A stretch of 14,116 nt of DNA from Cyanobacteria bacterium K_DeepCast_35m_m2_023 (GTDB lineage: Bacteria > Cyanobacteriota > Cyanobacteriia > PCC-6307 > Cyanobiaceae), in assembly GCA_016882345.1 (NCBI GenBank), contig VGQR01000019.1:1-14116 (forward strand). Reading direction: 5' to 3'. Positions 1 to 6,720 of the stretch are shown here, in pieces. The notes below the pieces were generated by a model that was given only the letters and a program-made list of their open reading frames with translations, ran no database searches and was not told the origin of the DNA. Position numbers and translations under genes: made by a program. Numbering within the stretch: position 1 is the first letter of the stretch; every line of letters starts with the position of its first letter.

Positions 1-19
1 TTGTGTTTGGCCCCCCCTT

Positions 20-37
20 AGCGGCTTTCCGGCCGCT
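20..37. repeat. Short GC-rich inverted repeat, possible hairpin
   Basis: AGCGGC (20-25) and GCCGCT (32-37) are perfect 6-bp arms around a TTTCCG loop. No T-run follows on either strand, so it is not a clear intrinsic terminator. It may be the remains of the 3' end of a gene lying to the left of the window. Confidence 0.4.
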
Positions 38-54
38 CAGCAACCTATCAATTG

Positions 55-83
55 TGCAACTGTCCGAGGCGCAGACAGTTGCA
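55..83. promoter_or_regulatory. 10-bp perfect inverted repeat, candidate operator upstream of the FecR-barrel gene
   Basis: TGCAACTGTC (55-64) is exactly complementary to GACAGTTGCA (74-83), with a 9-nt spacer. The right arm runs into the region where a -35 element would sit for the TATAAA box at 100-105. This is a plausible regulator-binding site. The alternative is an RNA hairpin, if transcription starts further upstream than inferred. No specific regulator is recognised. Confidence 0.5.
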
Positions 84-105
84 GGTGGTCATGGCAGGCT
101 ATAAA
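79..105 (+). promoter_or_regulatory. Putative sigma-70 type promoter of the FecR-barrel gene
   Basis: A TATAAA box lies at 100-105 and a TTGCAG element at 79-84, with a short 15-nt spacer. Transcription would start near 112, leaving a leader of about 22 nt before the ATG at 134. No Shine-Dalgarno sequence is visible; GGGTTACCC, a near-palindrome at 125-133, sits directly before the start codon. Confidence 0.4.
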
Positions 106-133
106 TTGCAGCAACCTTTTTGTTGGGTTACCC

Positions 134-2008
134 ATGCACGGACAGCCGCGACAACTGCCAAAAGCATTAATTTCTACACTATTTGGTGCGGGTCTGCTGC
201 TCGGACAATGGCCTGCCATATCTGCACCTCTGACCACTGTCACGGTCCGCAACGTCGTCGGTGGTGCGGGCCTGACGATCAACAATGCCCCGGCGGGGGT
301 GAATACGCAGGCCTCGGTTGGTCAGCTCGTTGCCACGGCAGGCAACCGTGCAGAAGTCCTGTTTGATCGCCGTGCAATTGGCTTGTTAGGGAAGAATACA
401 GAAATTTCACTGGCCGAAAACTGCGTCAAGCTCAACAAAGGCACTTTGCTGATTAATGGCAATCAGAAAGTGTGCGTTGGTGCGAATGTTGTTGTTGCAA
501 AGGGCACGACATTCGTTGTCTCAAAGCTCGAGAATGAAACCTATGATGTTTCAGTTCTTAACGGAGAAGCTGAGTATGGCTCTGCGGGACAGTTAAGCGT
601 TGATCGTGATCTCGATATTCTCAGTCTTTACCCGCGCGTCAATCCCTCGCTGTCCGTTCAAGGTGGCGGTTTTGCCTCGGTGTACCCCAGCGGTGGCGGG
701 GCTTTCACGGGTGGTTTGACCTACTTCACGCCTCTGTCTCAATCATCGGCGAATCGAATTTTATATTCTTCGACCTCCCTGGGCAGTAGTTTTCAAAATC
801 TCTGGGGTGTTTCGACCGAGGTTGGTTACCGCTGGTTTGGCGCCGGCAGTCAGTCAACCAGTGGTGCCTATGTCGGGTATTCCGGGTACGGCTCACCCGG
901 TTGTTTCAGCAACCTGGTGAATGCGGGTCTGCAATGGGAAAGATCCCGCTGGCGTGTCGGTGGCAGCGGTGGCTGGAAGGTCAACAACTGTCCAACGGGT
1001 CTCAGCTATGGCTCGCTGAACCTGTCCATCCCCGTGGCCAGCGTCAAGACGCAGCCGTTGTATCTTTCCATTTCCCCCTACTTCCTCTCCGGCAACGTGG
1101 TGGGATCCAGTTTGCTCACGGCAACGGACAACAGCGTTTTTCCGGGGGTTCGCGCCACGGTGGAAGTCCCTGTGAGCGAAAGTTTCTCGCTGCGTGCCTA
1201 TGCGGGCGGAGACACGGTGTTTGGAGTCACCGTTGGTGGTTACTTCACCTACCGCATTCCGACCGCTGGCAAGTTGTACAACGACCCCAACGCTCCTGTG
1301 CCGATTGTGGCCACATCGGGAGCCAATACCGTCAGCAAAGCGGCCCCGGCCTCGTTTGACCCTGTGGCCAAGACCACAACCGAGCTTGCCAAGCTTGCTT
1401 TGGCTGGTCAAAACCAGACCGTCTCGAATGTTCAGCAATCTCTGGGCCTTGATGCGGGTGCCCAGGCTCAGGCTGGTACGGCGCGGGTGATCCCCGAAGG
1501 CCAGCGCGGGCTGTTCAGTGCCAATGGTGACTTGATCTCTGTGGCACCCATCTCCAACACCGATTTCCTCTCCCTGTTGACCACCAACCTGCGCGGTCAG
1601 AATCCCTTGCCTGAAAGTCGTCAGATCGCGCGTCAGGCCAAGGTTCGCGGAGTCTTTAACACCCGTCTGGCCGGACTGCTGGGGACCGATTACCTCAACA
1701 ATGCTTCCCTGGCAGTGAGCAACACGGTTGATACGCCATTCAGCCCCATCACTCAGATTCCGGTGGGTAAATATGTTTGCGCTGCCACTGCAAAGGCTCG
1801 TTCTTACGGAGCCGCCGAAGCTCAGAAAGGCCAGTTCACGTACAGCGGTCAGTCCGCTTACTTCGGTAAGGGTTCCCTGACGTCCCAGGGTTATCCGGCA
1901 ACGGATAACAAATCGGATGCCTATGTGTTCTCTGACCCAGGGGTCTGCAATGAGATCAACCGCTTGGCCAACCAGGGTTACGACGTTGTCTATGCCGAGG
2001 CGATCTAG
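134..2008 (+). CDS. Exported FecR-domain protein with probable outer-membrane beta-barrel
   Basis: This 624-residue protein has no precise relative that I recognise. Residues 1-31 form a signal peptide: a basic start, the hydrophobic stretch ALISTLFGAGLLLG, and likely cleavage after AISA. Residues about 60-150 resemble a FecR domain: VGQLVATAGNRAEVLF, then short strands with KGTTFVV and a closing VLNGEAEY. Residues about 190-375 are rich in Gly, Ser and aromatics with alternating strand patterns ending at FTYRIP, which suggests a barrel of the kind used by outer-membrane or inverse-autotransporter proteins. The remaining 240 or so residues are a distinct C-terminal region with two cysteines. 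The ATG at 134 is chosen because it gives a complete signal peptide. The gene stands alone between a promoter-like region and a terminator, and its 5' half looks AT-richer than its neighbours. The export and FecR calls are fairly firm; the barrel is inference. Confidence 0.7.
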   Translation: MHGQPRQLPKALISTLFGAGLLLGQWPAISAPLTTVTVRNVVGGAGLTINNAPAGVNTQASVGQLVATAGNRAEVLFDRRAIGLLGKNTEISLAENCVKLNKGTLLINGNQKVCVGANVVVAKGTTFVVSKLENETYDVSVLNGEAEYGSAGQLSVDRDLDILSLYPRVNPSLSVQGGGFASVYPSGGGAFTGGLTYFTPLSQSSANRILYSSTSLGSSFQNLWGVSTEVGYRWFGAGSQSTSGAYVGYSGYGSPGCFSNLVNAGLQWERSRWRVGGSGGWKVNNCPTGLSYGSLNLSIPVASVKTQPLYLSISPYFLSGNVVGSSLLTATDNSVFPGVRATVEVPVSESFSLRAYAGGDTVFGVTVGGYFTYRIPTAGKLYNDPNAPVPIVATSGANTVSKAAPASFDPVAKTTTELAKLALAGQNQTVSNVQQSLGLDAGAQAQAGTARVIPEGQRGLFSANGDLISVAPISNTDFLSLLTTNLRGQNPLPESRQIARQAKVRGVFNTRLAGLLGTDYLNNASLAVSNTVDTPFSPITQIPVGKYVCAATAKARSYGAAEAQKGQFTYSGQSAYFGKGSLTSQGYPATDNKSDAYVFSDPGVCNEINRLANQGYDVVYAEAI

Positions 2009-2043
2009 CTTCGCGTCAGTTCATGCCCGACTGTCCTAGTCCG

Positions 2044-2071
2044 AGGGTCACTGGCAACAGGGACCTTTTTT
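2044..2071 (+). terminator. Intrinsic terminator of the FecR-barrel gene
   Basis: AGGGTC (2044-2049) pairs with GACCTT (2062-2067, one G-T pair). An A-G mismatch follows, then CTG/CAG closes a GCAA tetraloop (2054-2057). The stem runs straight into six T residues (2066-2071). It lies 36 nt past the stop codon at 2006-2008, as expected for a rho-independent terminator on the plus strand. Confidence 0.75.
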
Positions 2072-2081
2072 GTGTGTTGCT

Positions 2082-2100
2082 CAGCCGACAGCGTCGGCTG
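2082..2100. repeat. 8-bp perfect inverted repeat in the intergenic gap
   Basis: CAGCCGAC (2082-2089) and GTCGGCTG (2093-2100) flank a 3-nt loop. No T-run follows on either strand. It lies between the convergent ends of the FecR-barrel gene and rbfA, so it may be a transcript-end hairpin or a protein-binding site. The rest of the 188-nt gap holds one more hairpin-like element at 2148-2168 and no gene. Confidence 0.45.
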
Positions 2101-2196
2101 TTGCGTGCTGCCAGAGCGAGCCGCGATGGTCCCAGCCCACTGGACTTGCCCCGGGTTCGGATCGGGGCCGAGGCGTGTTCGCTGCCCAGCGCTGGC

Positions 2197-2598
2197 TTAA
2201 TCGGACAGGCTCTCGACGCCTTCGCTCGGCTCACCTTTGCGTTGGCGCTCCGCTTCCAGTTTGTTGAGCAGGCTCAGCACGCTGGTGCCTTGTTCCAGGC
2301 CACGATCTAGCACGAACACCACTTCAGGGGTGCGTCGCATCTGCAGGCGCCGGCCCAGTTCACCCTTGACGTAGTTGGCGGCTGAACGCAACCCGGCCAG
2401 GGCCAGCTCTTGTGCATCGCTGCTGCCATACACGCTCACATAAACCTTGCAGTGCTGCAGATCTCCAGCCACCTCAACGTTGGTGATGCTCACCATCCCC
2501 TGATTGACCCGCTCGTCCTTGATGCCGTTCAGCAGCATCGAACTGACTTCTCGACGGATCAGGGCAGCAACCCGTTCAACCCTTCGGCCTTGTGCCAT
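2197..2598 (-). CDS. rbfA: Ribosome-binding factor A
   Basis: RbfA binds the 30S subunit and assists late maturation of 16S rRNA, including its 5' end, and is linked to cold adaptation in bacteria. The 133-residue product has the family's full length and its KH-like pattern: [17 protein letters not shown] at the start, [21 protein letters not shown] in the middle, then [20 protein letters not shown] and a short acidic tail. The ATG at 2598 is the natural family start. Its codon lies two bases after the stop of the upstream ycf33-type gene on the same strand, so the two are almost certainly one transcript. No intrinsic terminator was found downstream on this strand. Confidence 0.95.
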   Translation of the reverse strand: MAQGRRVERVAALIRREVSSMLLNGIKDERVNQGMVSITNVEVAGDLQHCKVYVSVYGSSDAQELALAGLRSAANYVKGELGRRLQMRRTPEVVFVLDRGLEQGTSVLSLLNKLEAERQRKGEPSEGVESLSD

Positions 2599-2600
2599 CG

Positions 2601-2807
2601 CTACACCACCGGTGCGGAACTCACCATCGCATGCAGCACCAGCGACAGGCTGATCACACCGCTGATGGCAGCTCCGATCAGCGCAACCGCTGTCACGGGA
2701 TTCCGGGCCCGTGCCAGCAGGGGCTCGAACACCGAATTGGCCACTCCAAGACCAAAAGCGATCAGGTAACGCGGGTAGCGCGTCACGTTGAGAAAGAAGT
2801 CCTTCAT
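2601..2807 (-). CDS. ycf33: Ycf33/DUF751 family small membrane protein
   Basis: This 68-residue protein matches the cyanobacterial and plastid Ycf33 (DUF751) family, whose function is unknown. The start reads [20 protein letters not shown], followed by one hydrophobic stretch around residues 15-25 and a second around residues 40-60, so it is probably a two-helix membrane protein. The ATG at 2807 is preferred over a longer reading frame starting at 2921. The extension has no family resemblance and would run into the divergent glutathione S-transferase gene, whereas MKDFF is where homologues begin. It is the first gene of a pair with rbfA, two bases apart. Confidence 0.85.
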   Translation of the reverse strand: MKDFFLNVTRYPRYLIAFGLGVANSVFEPLLARARNPVTAVALIGAAISGVISLSLVLHAMVSSAPVV

Positions 2808-2856
2808 CACAGGCGGCACTTGCCCGCTACTCTGCCGCCCTTGAGGCCCTCTTGGC

Positions 2857-3570
2857 ATGCAGCTGCACCAGTTTCGCCAGTCCCCCTTCTGCGACAAGGT
2901 GCGGATGGTGCTCGCCGCCAAGGGACTCAGTTATGACGTCGTTGAGGTCACGCCCGGATTCGGCCAAATCAGCCTGTTCCGCCTGTCGGGTCAACGGCAG
3001 GTGCCGGTGCTCGTCGATGGCGAGACCGTTGTGGCCGATTCCACGGCGATTGCCCTGCATCTGGAGCAGCACTATCCCCAGCCCTCCTTGCAGCCAACTC
3101 AACCGGAGCTGCGCGCCCGCGCCATGCTGCTCGAGGATTGGGCCGATACAGCCCTGGCCAGCGCTGTCCGTTCGGCCTTGCTGCAGGCGGCTGCCGCCGA
3201 ACCGGAGCTGCGTGCGGCCTTGCTGCCGGCCGCAACGCCTGCGCCGTTGAAGCAACTGGTCGCTGCTGTGCCCGCGGGCCTTGGCCAGTGGGCCGACACC
3301 CTGGGTGAAACCCTGCTCGGTCTGGGAGAGCGGCAACAACTGCAGCGCAGCCTTGAGCATCTGCAGCAGTTGGTCAACACCCAGCCGTTCCTGGTCGGGA
3401 CCAGCCTGTCGTTGGCAGATCTGGCGGTGGTGGCTCAGTTGTCGTTATTGCGATTCCCCCCGGGGTGGGGTGAGCCACTCGCGGGCCGTGCCGTGCCTGG
3501 TTTGGGCGACAGCCCGTTGTTGGATGGCTTGTTCAACTGGCGCGATCGGGTTCTGGAGAGCCTGGGCTGA
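2857..3570 (+). CDS. Glutathione S-transferase family protein
   Basis: This 237-residue protein has the two-domain GST layout. The N-terminal thioredoxin-like domain (about 1-75) carries SPFC at 9-12 as the likely thiol-site region, the cis-proline motif QVPVL around residue 50, and the ADS glutathione-binding turn at 60-62. The helical C-terminal domain (about 85-237) includes FLVGTSLSLADLAVVAQL, the conserved N-capping and hydrophobic-staple segment of GSTs. GSTs conjugate or reduce substrates with glutathione; the substrate cannot be told from sequence. The ATG at 2857 leaves 49 bases to the divergent ycf33 start, and no Shine-Dalgarno sequence is visible. Its 3' end overlaps the convergent DUF6816-like gene by 38 bases. 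Confidence 0.9.
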   Translation: MQLHQFRQSPFCDKVRMVLAAKGLSYDVVEVTPGFGQISLFRLSGQRQVPVLVDGETVVADSTAIALHLEQHYPQPSLQPTQPELRARAMLLEDWADTALASAVRSALLQAAAAEPELRAALLPAATPAPLKQLVAAVPAGLGQWADTLGETLLGLGERQQLQRSLEHLQQLVNTQPFLVGTSLSLADLAVVAQLSLLRFPPGWGEPLAGRAVPGLGDSPLLDGLFNWRDRVLESLG

Positions 3571-4180
3571 GGCGCAAGTGCCAATGGGCGGTGCGCAGCG
3601 GGCTTGCGATCAACCCTTGGGCTGGTGATGGATAGGTCGCCTGCCACTGCTCAGCGCTGATCGAGCCGTTGCCCTCGAGCTGGTAGCGGCTCAAGGTCTC
3701 CACCTGGCTGACCCGCGGCGGACCTGTTGGCCCATGCACGATCTGCAGGGCCAGCTCGTCGGCCAGAAACAGCCCCTCGTCGATTTCGCTGCGCCGCGCC
3801 ACCACGGTCGATTCGAGCAGCGTGTCGGGCCTGAGCCTGGCCAGTTGGCGATTGGGATTGGCCGCATCGTTGTCGACCGCCAGCAAGCTCGGACCCAGCA
3901 GCGCCCTGGCAACGGCGGTTGCGTTGTGGGCTCGATCGCCGATCACCCCGCTGCGCCCATCGGCCAGAAACCGCACCGCATAGCGCAGCTCGGGCTCCTG
4001 GCCCGCCGGGTCCAGGCTGGTCACCATCCAGGTGCCGGCAAACCAGTCGGGGTAAATCAGATCGTGACTGCCGGCAGCCTGAAGCGGCGCCGGCAGCCGC
4101 CAGGCGGGCCAAGCGGCTGCGCGGGCCGGCAACACAGTCAACAGCAGGGCCAACATGGTTCCAACAACGCTGACGCCCAT
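3533..4180 (-). CDS. Exported DUF6816-like protein, possibly thylakoid lumenal
   Basis: The 215-residue product has an N-terminal signal peptide (GTMLALLLTVLPARA, then AAW), so it is exported to the periplasm or thylakoid lumen. The mature part begins with DLIYPDWFAGTWMVTSLDP, a pattern I associate with the DUF6816 family of cyanobacteria and chloroplasts; no function is known to me. A lipocalin-like strand-rich fold is possible, given the GTW motif and the alternating strands that follow. Start choice: the ATG at 4180 gives a complete signal peptide, while an in-frame ATG at 4156 would leave almost no n-region. The ATG at 4180 shares a CATG with the start of the divergent CRR7-like gene. The 3' end overlaps the GST gene. 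Confidence 0.7.
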   Translation of the reverse strand: MGVSVVGTMLALLLTVLPARAAAWPAWRLPAPLQAAGSHDLIYPDWFAGTWMVTSLDPAGQEPELRYAVRFLADGRSGVIGDRAHNATAVARALLGPSLLAVDNDAANPNRQLARLRPDTLLESTVVARRSEIDEGLFLADELALQIVHGPTGPPRVSQVETLSRYQLEGNGSISAEQWQATYPSPAQGLIASPLRTAHWHLRLSPGSPEPDRAS

Positions 4181-4457
4181 GTCGGATCCACTGCTGCGTG
4201 AGCTCGATCATTACGTGGTGCTTGAGCCCGCAGGGCCCGAAACCATCCTGACGGCCCACGAAACCCTGCAGTGGCTCGTCAGCAAACTCGAGGCGCTGGT
4301 GGATGTGTCTGCCGATCTCCAGGGTTTGGCCACTAACGCCCAACGGGCCCAGCGCCTGCTCGAGACGGCCTGTGAGCTGGAGCTCGCTCCAGGCGAGACA
4401 GTGCAGTGGTTTGCGGTCCGGCTTGAACCACCGGGTTCGGCCCAAGCGCTCAGTTGA
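4179..4457 (+). CDS. CRR7-like protein (chlororespiratory reduction 7 family)
   Basis: This 92-residue soluble protein resembles the CRR7 family. In plants CRR7 is needed for assembly of the chloroplast NDH complex; the role of the cyanobacterial homologues is less clear. Supporting segments are DHYVVLEPAGPETILTAHE near residues 10-28, the central LLETACELELAPGE, and the closing QWFAVRLEP. The ATG at 4179 is chosen because MSDPLLRELDHYVVLE is where homologues begin; an in-frame ATG at 4155 would add eight residues (MVPTTLTP) with no resemblance. The start overlaps the divergent exported-protein start, and the stop lies inside the 3' end of aroK (8-base overlap). Family assignment is by recognition only. 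Confidence 0.7.
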   Translation: MSDPLLRELDHYVVLEPAGPETILTAHETLQWLVSKLEALVDVSADLQGLATNAQRAQRLLETACELELAPGETVQWFAVRLEPPGSAQALS

Positions 4458-5067
4458 ACGATTGAACCGTTTGGCCGTCGCTGTTGCGCAGGCCGGCGGG
4501 GGCCGTGGGGGCGACCGTGCGCTCCTTGATCAGCCCGGGAAGCTCTGCGAGCACCAGGGCGGCCACCGCAGCGGGCGACTCGCTGCTGTGGCTGATGCGC
4601 AGATCGGCCTGGGCATAGAGCGGCAGGCGTTCGCCCAGCAGGGCATCCAATCGCGCCCCAGGGTCAGCGTCGCCGAGCAGGGGGCGCGGCGTTGCGTCGG
4701 CCCGCAGGCGCTGGAGCAGCACCTCGCGGGGGGCATCGAGCCAGATCACCACCCCCTGGTGCATGTGCCCCCAGTTTTCGGGGCGCGTGACCACCCCTCC
4801 GCCGGTGGCCACCACCAGCGAATGCCAGCCGGCCAGCTGCCCCAGCACAGCCGTTTCGAGGCGGCGAAACCCGTTTTCGCCTTCCGTGGCAAAGATCTCG
4901 GGGATCCCTCGTTTGGCCACCGCCTCGATGGCGCTGTCGGCATCGGCGAAGCGGTAGCCCAGGGCTTCGGCCAGGGGACGGCCCACGGCACTTTTGCCGG
5001 CACCCATCATCCCCACCAGGTAGAGATTGAGACCTTCCAGCTTCTGGCGCAGCTCCTGGGAATCCAT
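4450..5067 (-). CDS. aroK: Shikimate kinase
   Basis: Shikimate kinase phosphorylates shikimate at the 3-hydroxyl using ATP, the fifth step of the chorismate pathway. The 205-residue product shows the Walker A loop GMMGAGKSAVG (residues about 19-29), the DADSAIE shikimate-binding Asp region, FRRLE with the substrate-contacting Arg, the GGG motif (ATGGGVV) and the lid segment RPLL. The ATG at 5067 (MDSQELRQKLEG) is preferred; a TTG at 5109 in frame would add 14 residues with no family support. The last 25 or so residues (from IKERT) extend past the usual kinase end. It converges on the CRR7-like gene with an 8-base overlap, and diverges from the pterin synthase gene across about 76 bases. Confidence 0.95.
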   Translation of the reverse strand: MDSQELRQKLEGLNLYLVGMMGAGKSAVGRPLAEALGYRFADADSAIEAVAKRGIPEIFATEGENGFRRLETAVLGQLAGWHSLVVATGGGVVTRPENWGHMHQGVVIWLDAPREVLLQRLRADATPRPLLGDADPGARLDALLGERLPLYAQADLRISHSSESPAAVAALVLAELPGLIKERTVAPTAPAGLRNSDGQTVQSFN

Positions 5068-5143
5068 TGTGCGGGTGACCGACGCCGGAGGCTCGGCATG
5101 GGCGTTCAACGGTTTCTAGGATGCACACTCGTTGAGGAGGGCG

Positions 5144-6058
5144 ATGACGGCCACTGCTCCCGCCCATGGCCGCGGAAGACCCTGCGTGATCACTCGCCGG
5201 GCGCGCTTCAGTGCCAGCCACCTCTATTGGCTGCCCGAGCTCTCGGCCGATGACAACCGGGCCCGTTTCGGACCCTGCAGCATCGCCCCCGGCCATGGTC
5301 ACAATTACGAGCTGATCGTGGCCATGGCCGGTCCCCTCGATGCCCATGGCATGGTGCTCAACCTCTCGGAGGTCAAGCACGCCATCCGCTCAGAGGTCAC
5401 CGAGCAGCTCGATTTCCGCTGTCTCAATGAGGCCTGTCCCGAGTTTGACCTCGGCCATCCCGAGGGCTGCCTGCCCACCACCGAGGCCCTGGCCAGCGCC
5501 ATCTGGAGCCGTCTGGCTCCGCGGCTGCCCGTGGTGGGCATCCGCCTCTATGAATCCGACACCCTCTGGGCCGATCTGCTCGGCGACACCATGGAAGCCT
5601 TCGTCTCGATCCGCACCCATTTCGCCGCCGCCCACCGCCTCGCCCGCGCGGAGCTGAGCCAGGCCGAGAACGATGCGATCTACGGCAAGTGCGCCCGACC
5701 CCACGGCCATGGCCACAACTACCTGCTCGATGTGACCGTACGCGGCAGCATCGACCCCCGCACCGGCATGGTCTGCGACCTCGCCGCCCTGCAGCAACTG
5801 GTTGCTGACCTGGTGGTGGAACCGTTTGACCACACCTTTTTGAACAAGGATGTGGCCCATTTCGCCAGTTGCGTGCCCACGGCCGAGAACATCGCCCTGC
5901 ACATCGCCGACATCCTGAGTGCACCGGTGGCGGCCACCGGTGCCCGGCTGCACAAGGTGCGGCTGCAGGAGAGTCCGAACAACGCCGCCGAGGTGTTCGC
6001 CGAGACGCCGCAGCTGGGCATGGTGCCCCAGGCCCTGGAGGCTGCGCTGAGCGCTTGA
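5144..6058 (+). CDS. Tandem-domain 6-pyruvoyl/6-carboxytetrahydropterin synthase homologue
   Basis: The 304 residues hold two copies of the PTPS/QueD fold, normally a protein of about 120-150 residues. Domain 1 (about 15-145) has zinc-ligand histidines H26, H51 and H53, a cysteine at C45, and glutamates E114 and E137. Domain 2 (about 152-290) has H164, H189 and H191, catalytic C183 in YGKC, the D229-H230 pair and E248/E276. In domain 1 the Asp-His pair reads D90-F91, so the general-acid histidine is missing. The family converts dihydroneopterin triphosphate to 6-pyruvoyl- or 6-carboxy-tetrahydropterin, feeding pterin or queuosine synthesis; which product is made here is open. The ATG at 5144 follows GAGGAGG (5134-5140); a TTG at 5132 is less likely. 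The stop is fused by TTGA to the next gene. Confidence 0.9.
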   Translation: MTATAPAHGRGRPCVITRRARFSASHLYWLPELSADDNRARFGPCSIAPGHGHNYELIVAMAGPLDAHGMVLNLSEVKHAIRSEVTEQLDFRCLNEACPEFDLGHPEGCLPTTEALASAIWSRLAPRLPVVGIRLYESDTLWADLLGDTMEAFVSIRTHFAAAHRLARAELSQAENDAIYGKCARPHGHGHNYLLDVTVRGSIDPRTGMVCDLAALQQLVADLVVEPFDHTFLNKDVAHFASCVPTAENIALHIADILSAPVAATGARLHKVRLQESPNNAAEVFAETPQLGMVPQALEAALSA

Positions 6059-6720
6059 GCGAACCGAGGCTGAAGCTGGTTTTGGCCATCAGCCTCGATG
6101 GTCGTTTGGCCCCAGCGGCCGGCGGGCCCGCCCAACTGGGCGGGCCTGGCGATCGACAGGTGCTCGAACAGGCCTTGGCCTGGGCCGATGCCGTGCTGAT
6201 CGGGGCCCAGACGCTGCGGCTGCATGGCAGCAGCTGCCTGATTCATCGGCCAGAACTGCTTGAGCGGCGTCGCGCTGCCGGCCGGGCGCCCCAACCGGTG
6301 GCCATCGCTGTCAGCCGCAGCGCTGCTTTTGCCGCCGATCTGCCTTTTTTTGCACAACCGTTGGAGCGCTGGCTGCTGACCCCGGACCCGGCCGCTGCCG
6401 ACCCGGGGGAGCCCCCGGCTGGTTTTGCCCGCGTTCTGACCCTGGACCCCTGGCCCCTGGCCCTGGCCCGTCTCGCCGGTAACGGCCTGCATCGCATCGT
6501 CGTGCTGGGCGGTGCCCAACTGGCTGCCAGCCTGCTGGAAGCCGGCTGCATCCACGAGCTGCAGCTCACCCTCTGCCCCCTGTTGCTTGGCGGGCCCCAC
6601 TGCTGGCTTCCCGTGGGGGCCGATCGGCCTTGGCCTGGGCAAGGGTGGCAGTTGTGTGAACAGCAACCGTTGCAGGGAGAGGAACTGCTGCTTCGTTACC
6701 GACGGGTGCCCTCGCTGTAG
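6055..6720 (+). CDS. RibD C-terminal domain / DHFR-fold reductase
   Basis: This is a stand-alone 221-residue reductase of the RibD-C (DHFR-like) family, without the N-terminal deaminase of full RibD. Visible features are KLVLAISLDGRLAP at residues 6-19, the helix ADAVLIGAQTLRLHG, a variable middle with PQPVAIAVSRS, and the NADPH-binding strand RIVVLGGAQLAASLLEAG followed by ELQLTLCPLLLGG. No ATG is available near the family start; the TTG at 6055 overlaps the preceding TGA as TTGA, and GGAGG lies 13 nt upstream at 6037-6041, so coupled translation is likely. Pairing with a pterin synthase raises the possibility of a pterin or folate substrate instead of the riboflavin pathway intermediate. 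This is inference. The 3' end overlaps the next gene by 25 bases. Confidence 0.85.
   Translation: MSEPRLKLVLAISLDGRLAPAAGGPAQLGGPGDRQVLEQALAWADAVLIGAQTLRLHGSSCLIHRPELLERRRAAGRAPQPVAIAVSRSAAFAADLPFFAQPLERWLLTPDPAAADPGEPPAGFARVLTLDPWPLALARLAGNGLHRIVVLGGAQLAASLLEAGCIHELQLTLCPLLLGGPHCWLPVGADRPWPGQGWQLCEQQPLQGEELLLRYRRVPSL

Noticed and set aside
2082..2100. Intrinsic terminator for rbfA
   Set aside because: The stem is good, but the minus-strand sequence after it is A-rich, not T-rich, so it does not have terminator form.
2148..2168. Hairpin with a TTCG-containing loop resembling a tRNA T-arm (GCCCCG/CGGGGC around GGTTCGGAT)
   Set aside because: The loop is nine bases, the five-base stem does not fit around TTCGGAT, and no acceptor, D or anticodon arms can be drawn on either strand.
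2023..2310. Plus-strand open frame over the intergenic gap and the rbfA 3' end
   Set aside because: It runs antisense into rbfA, has no recognisable protein features, and begins before the terminator that ends the previous gene.
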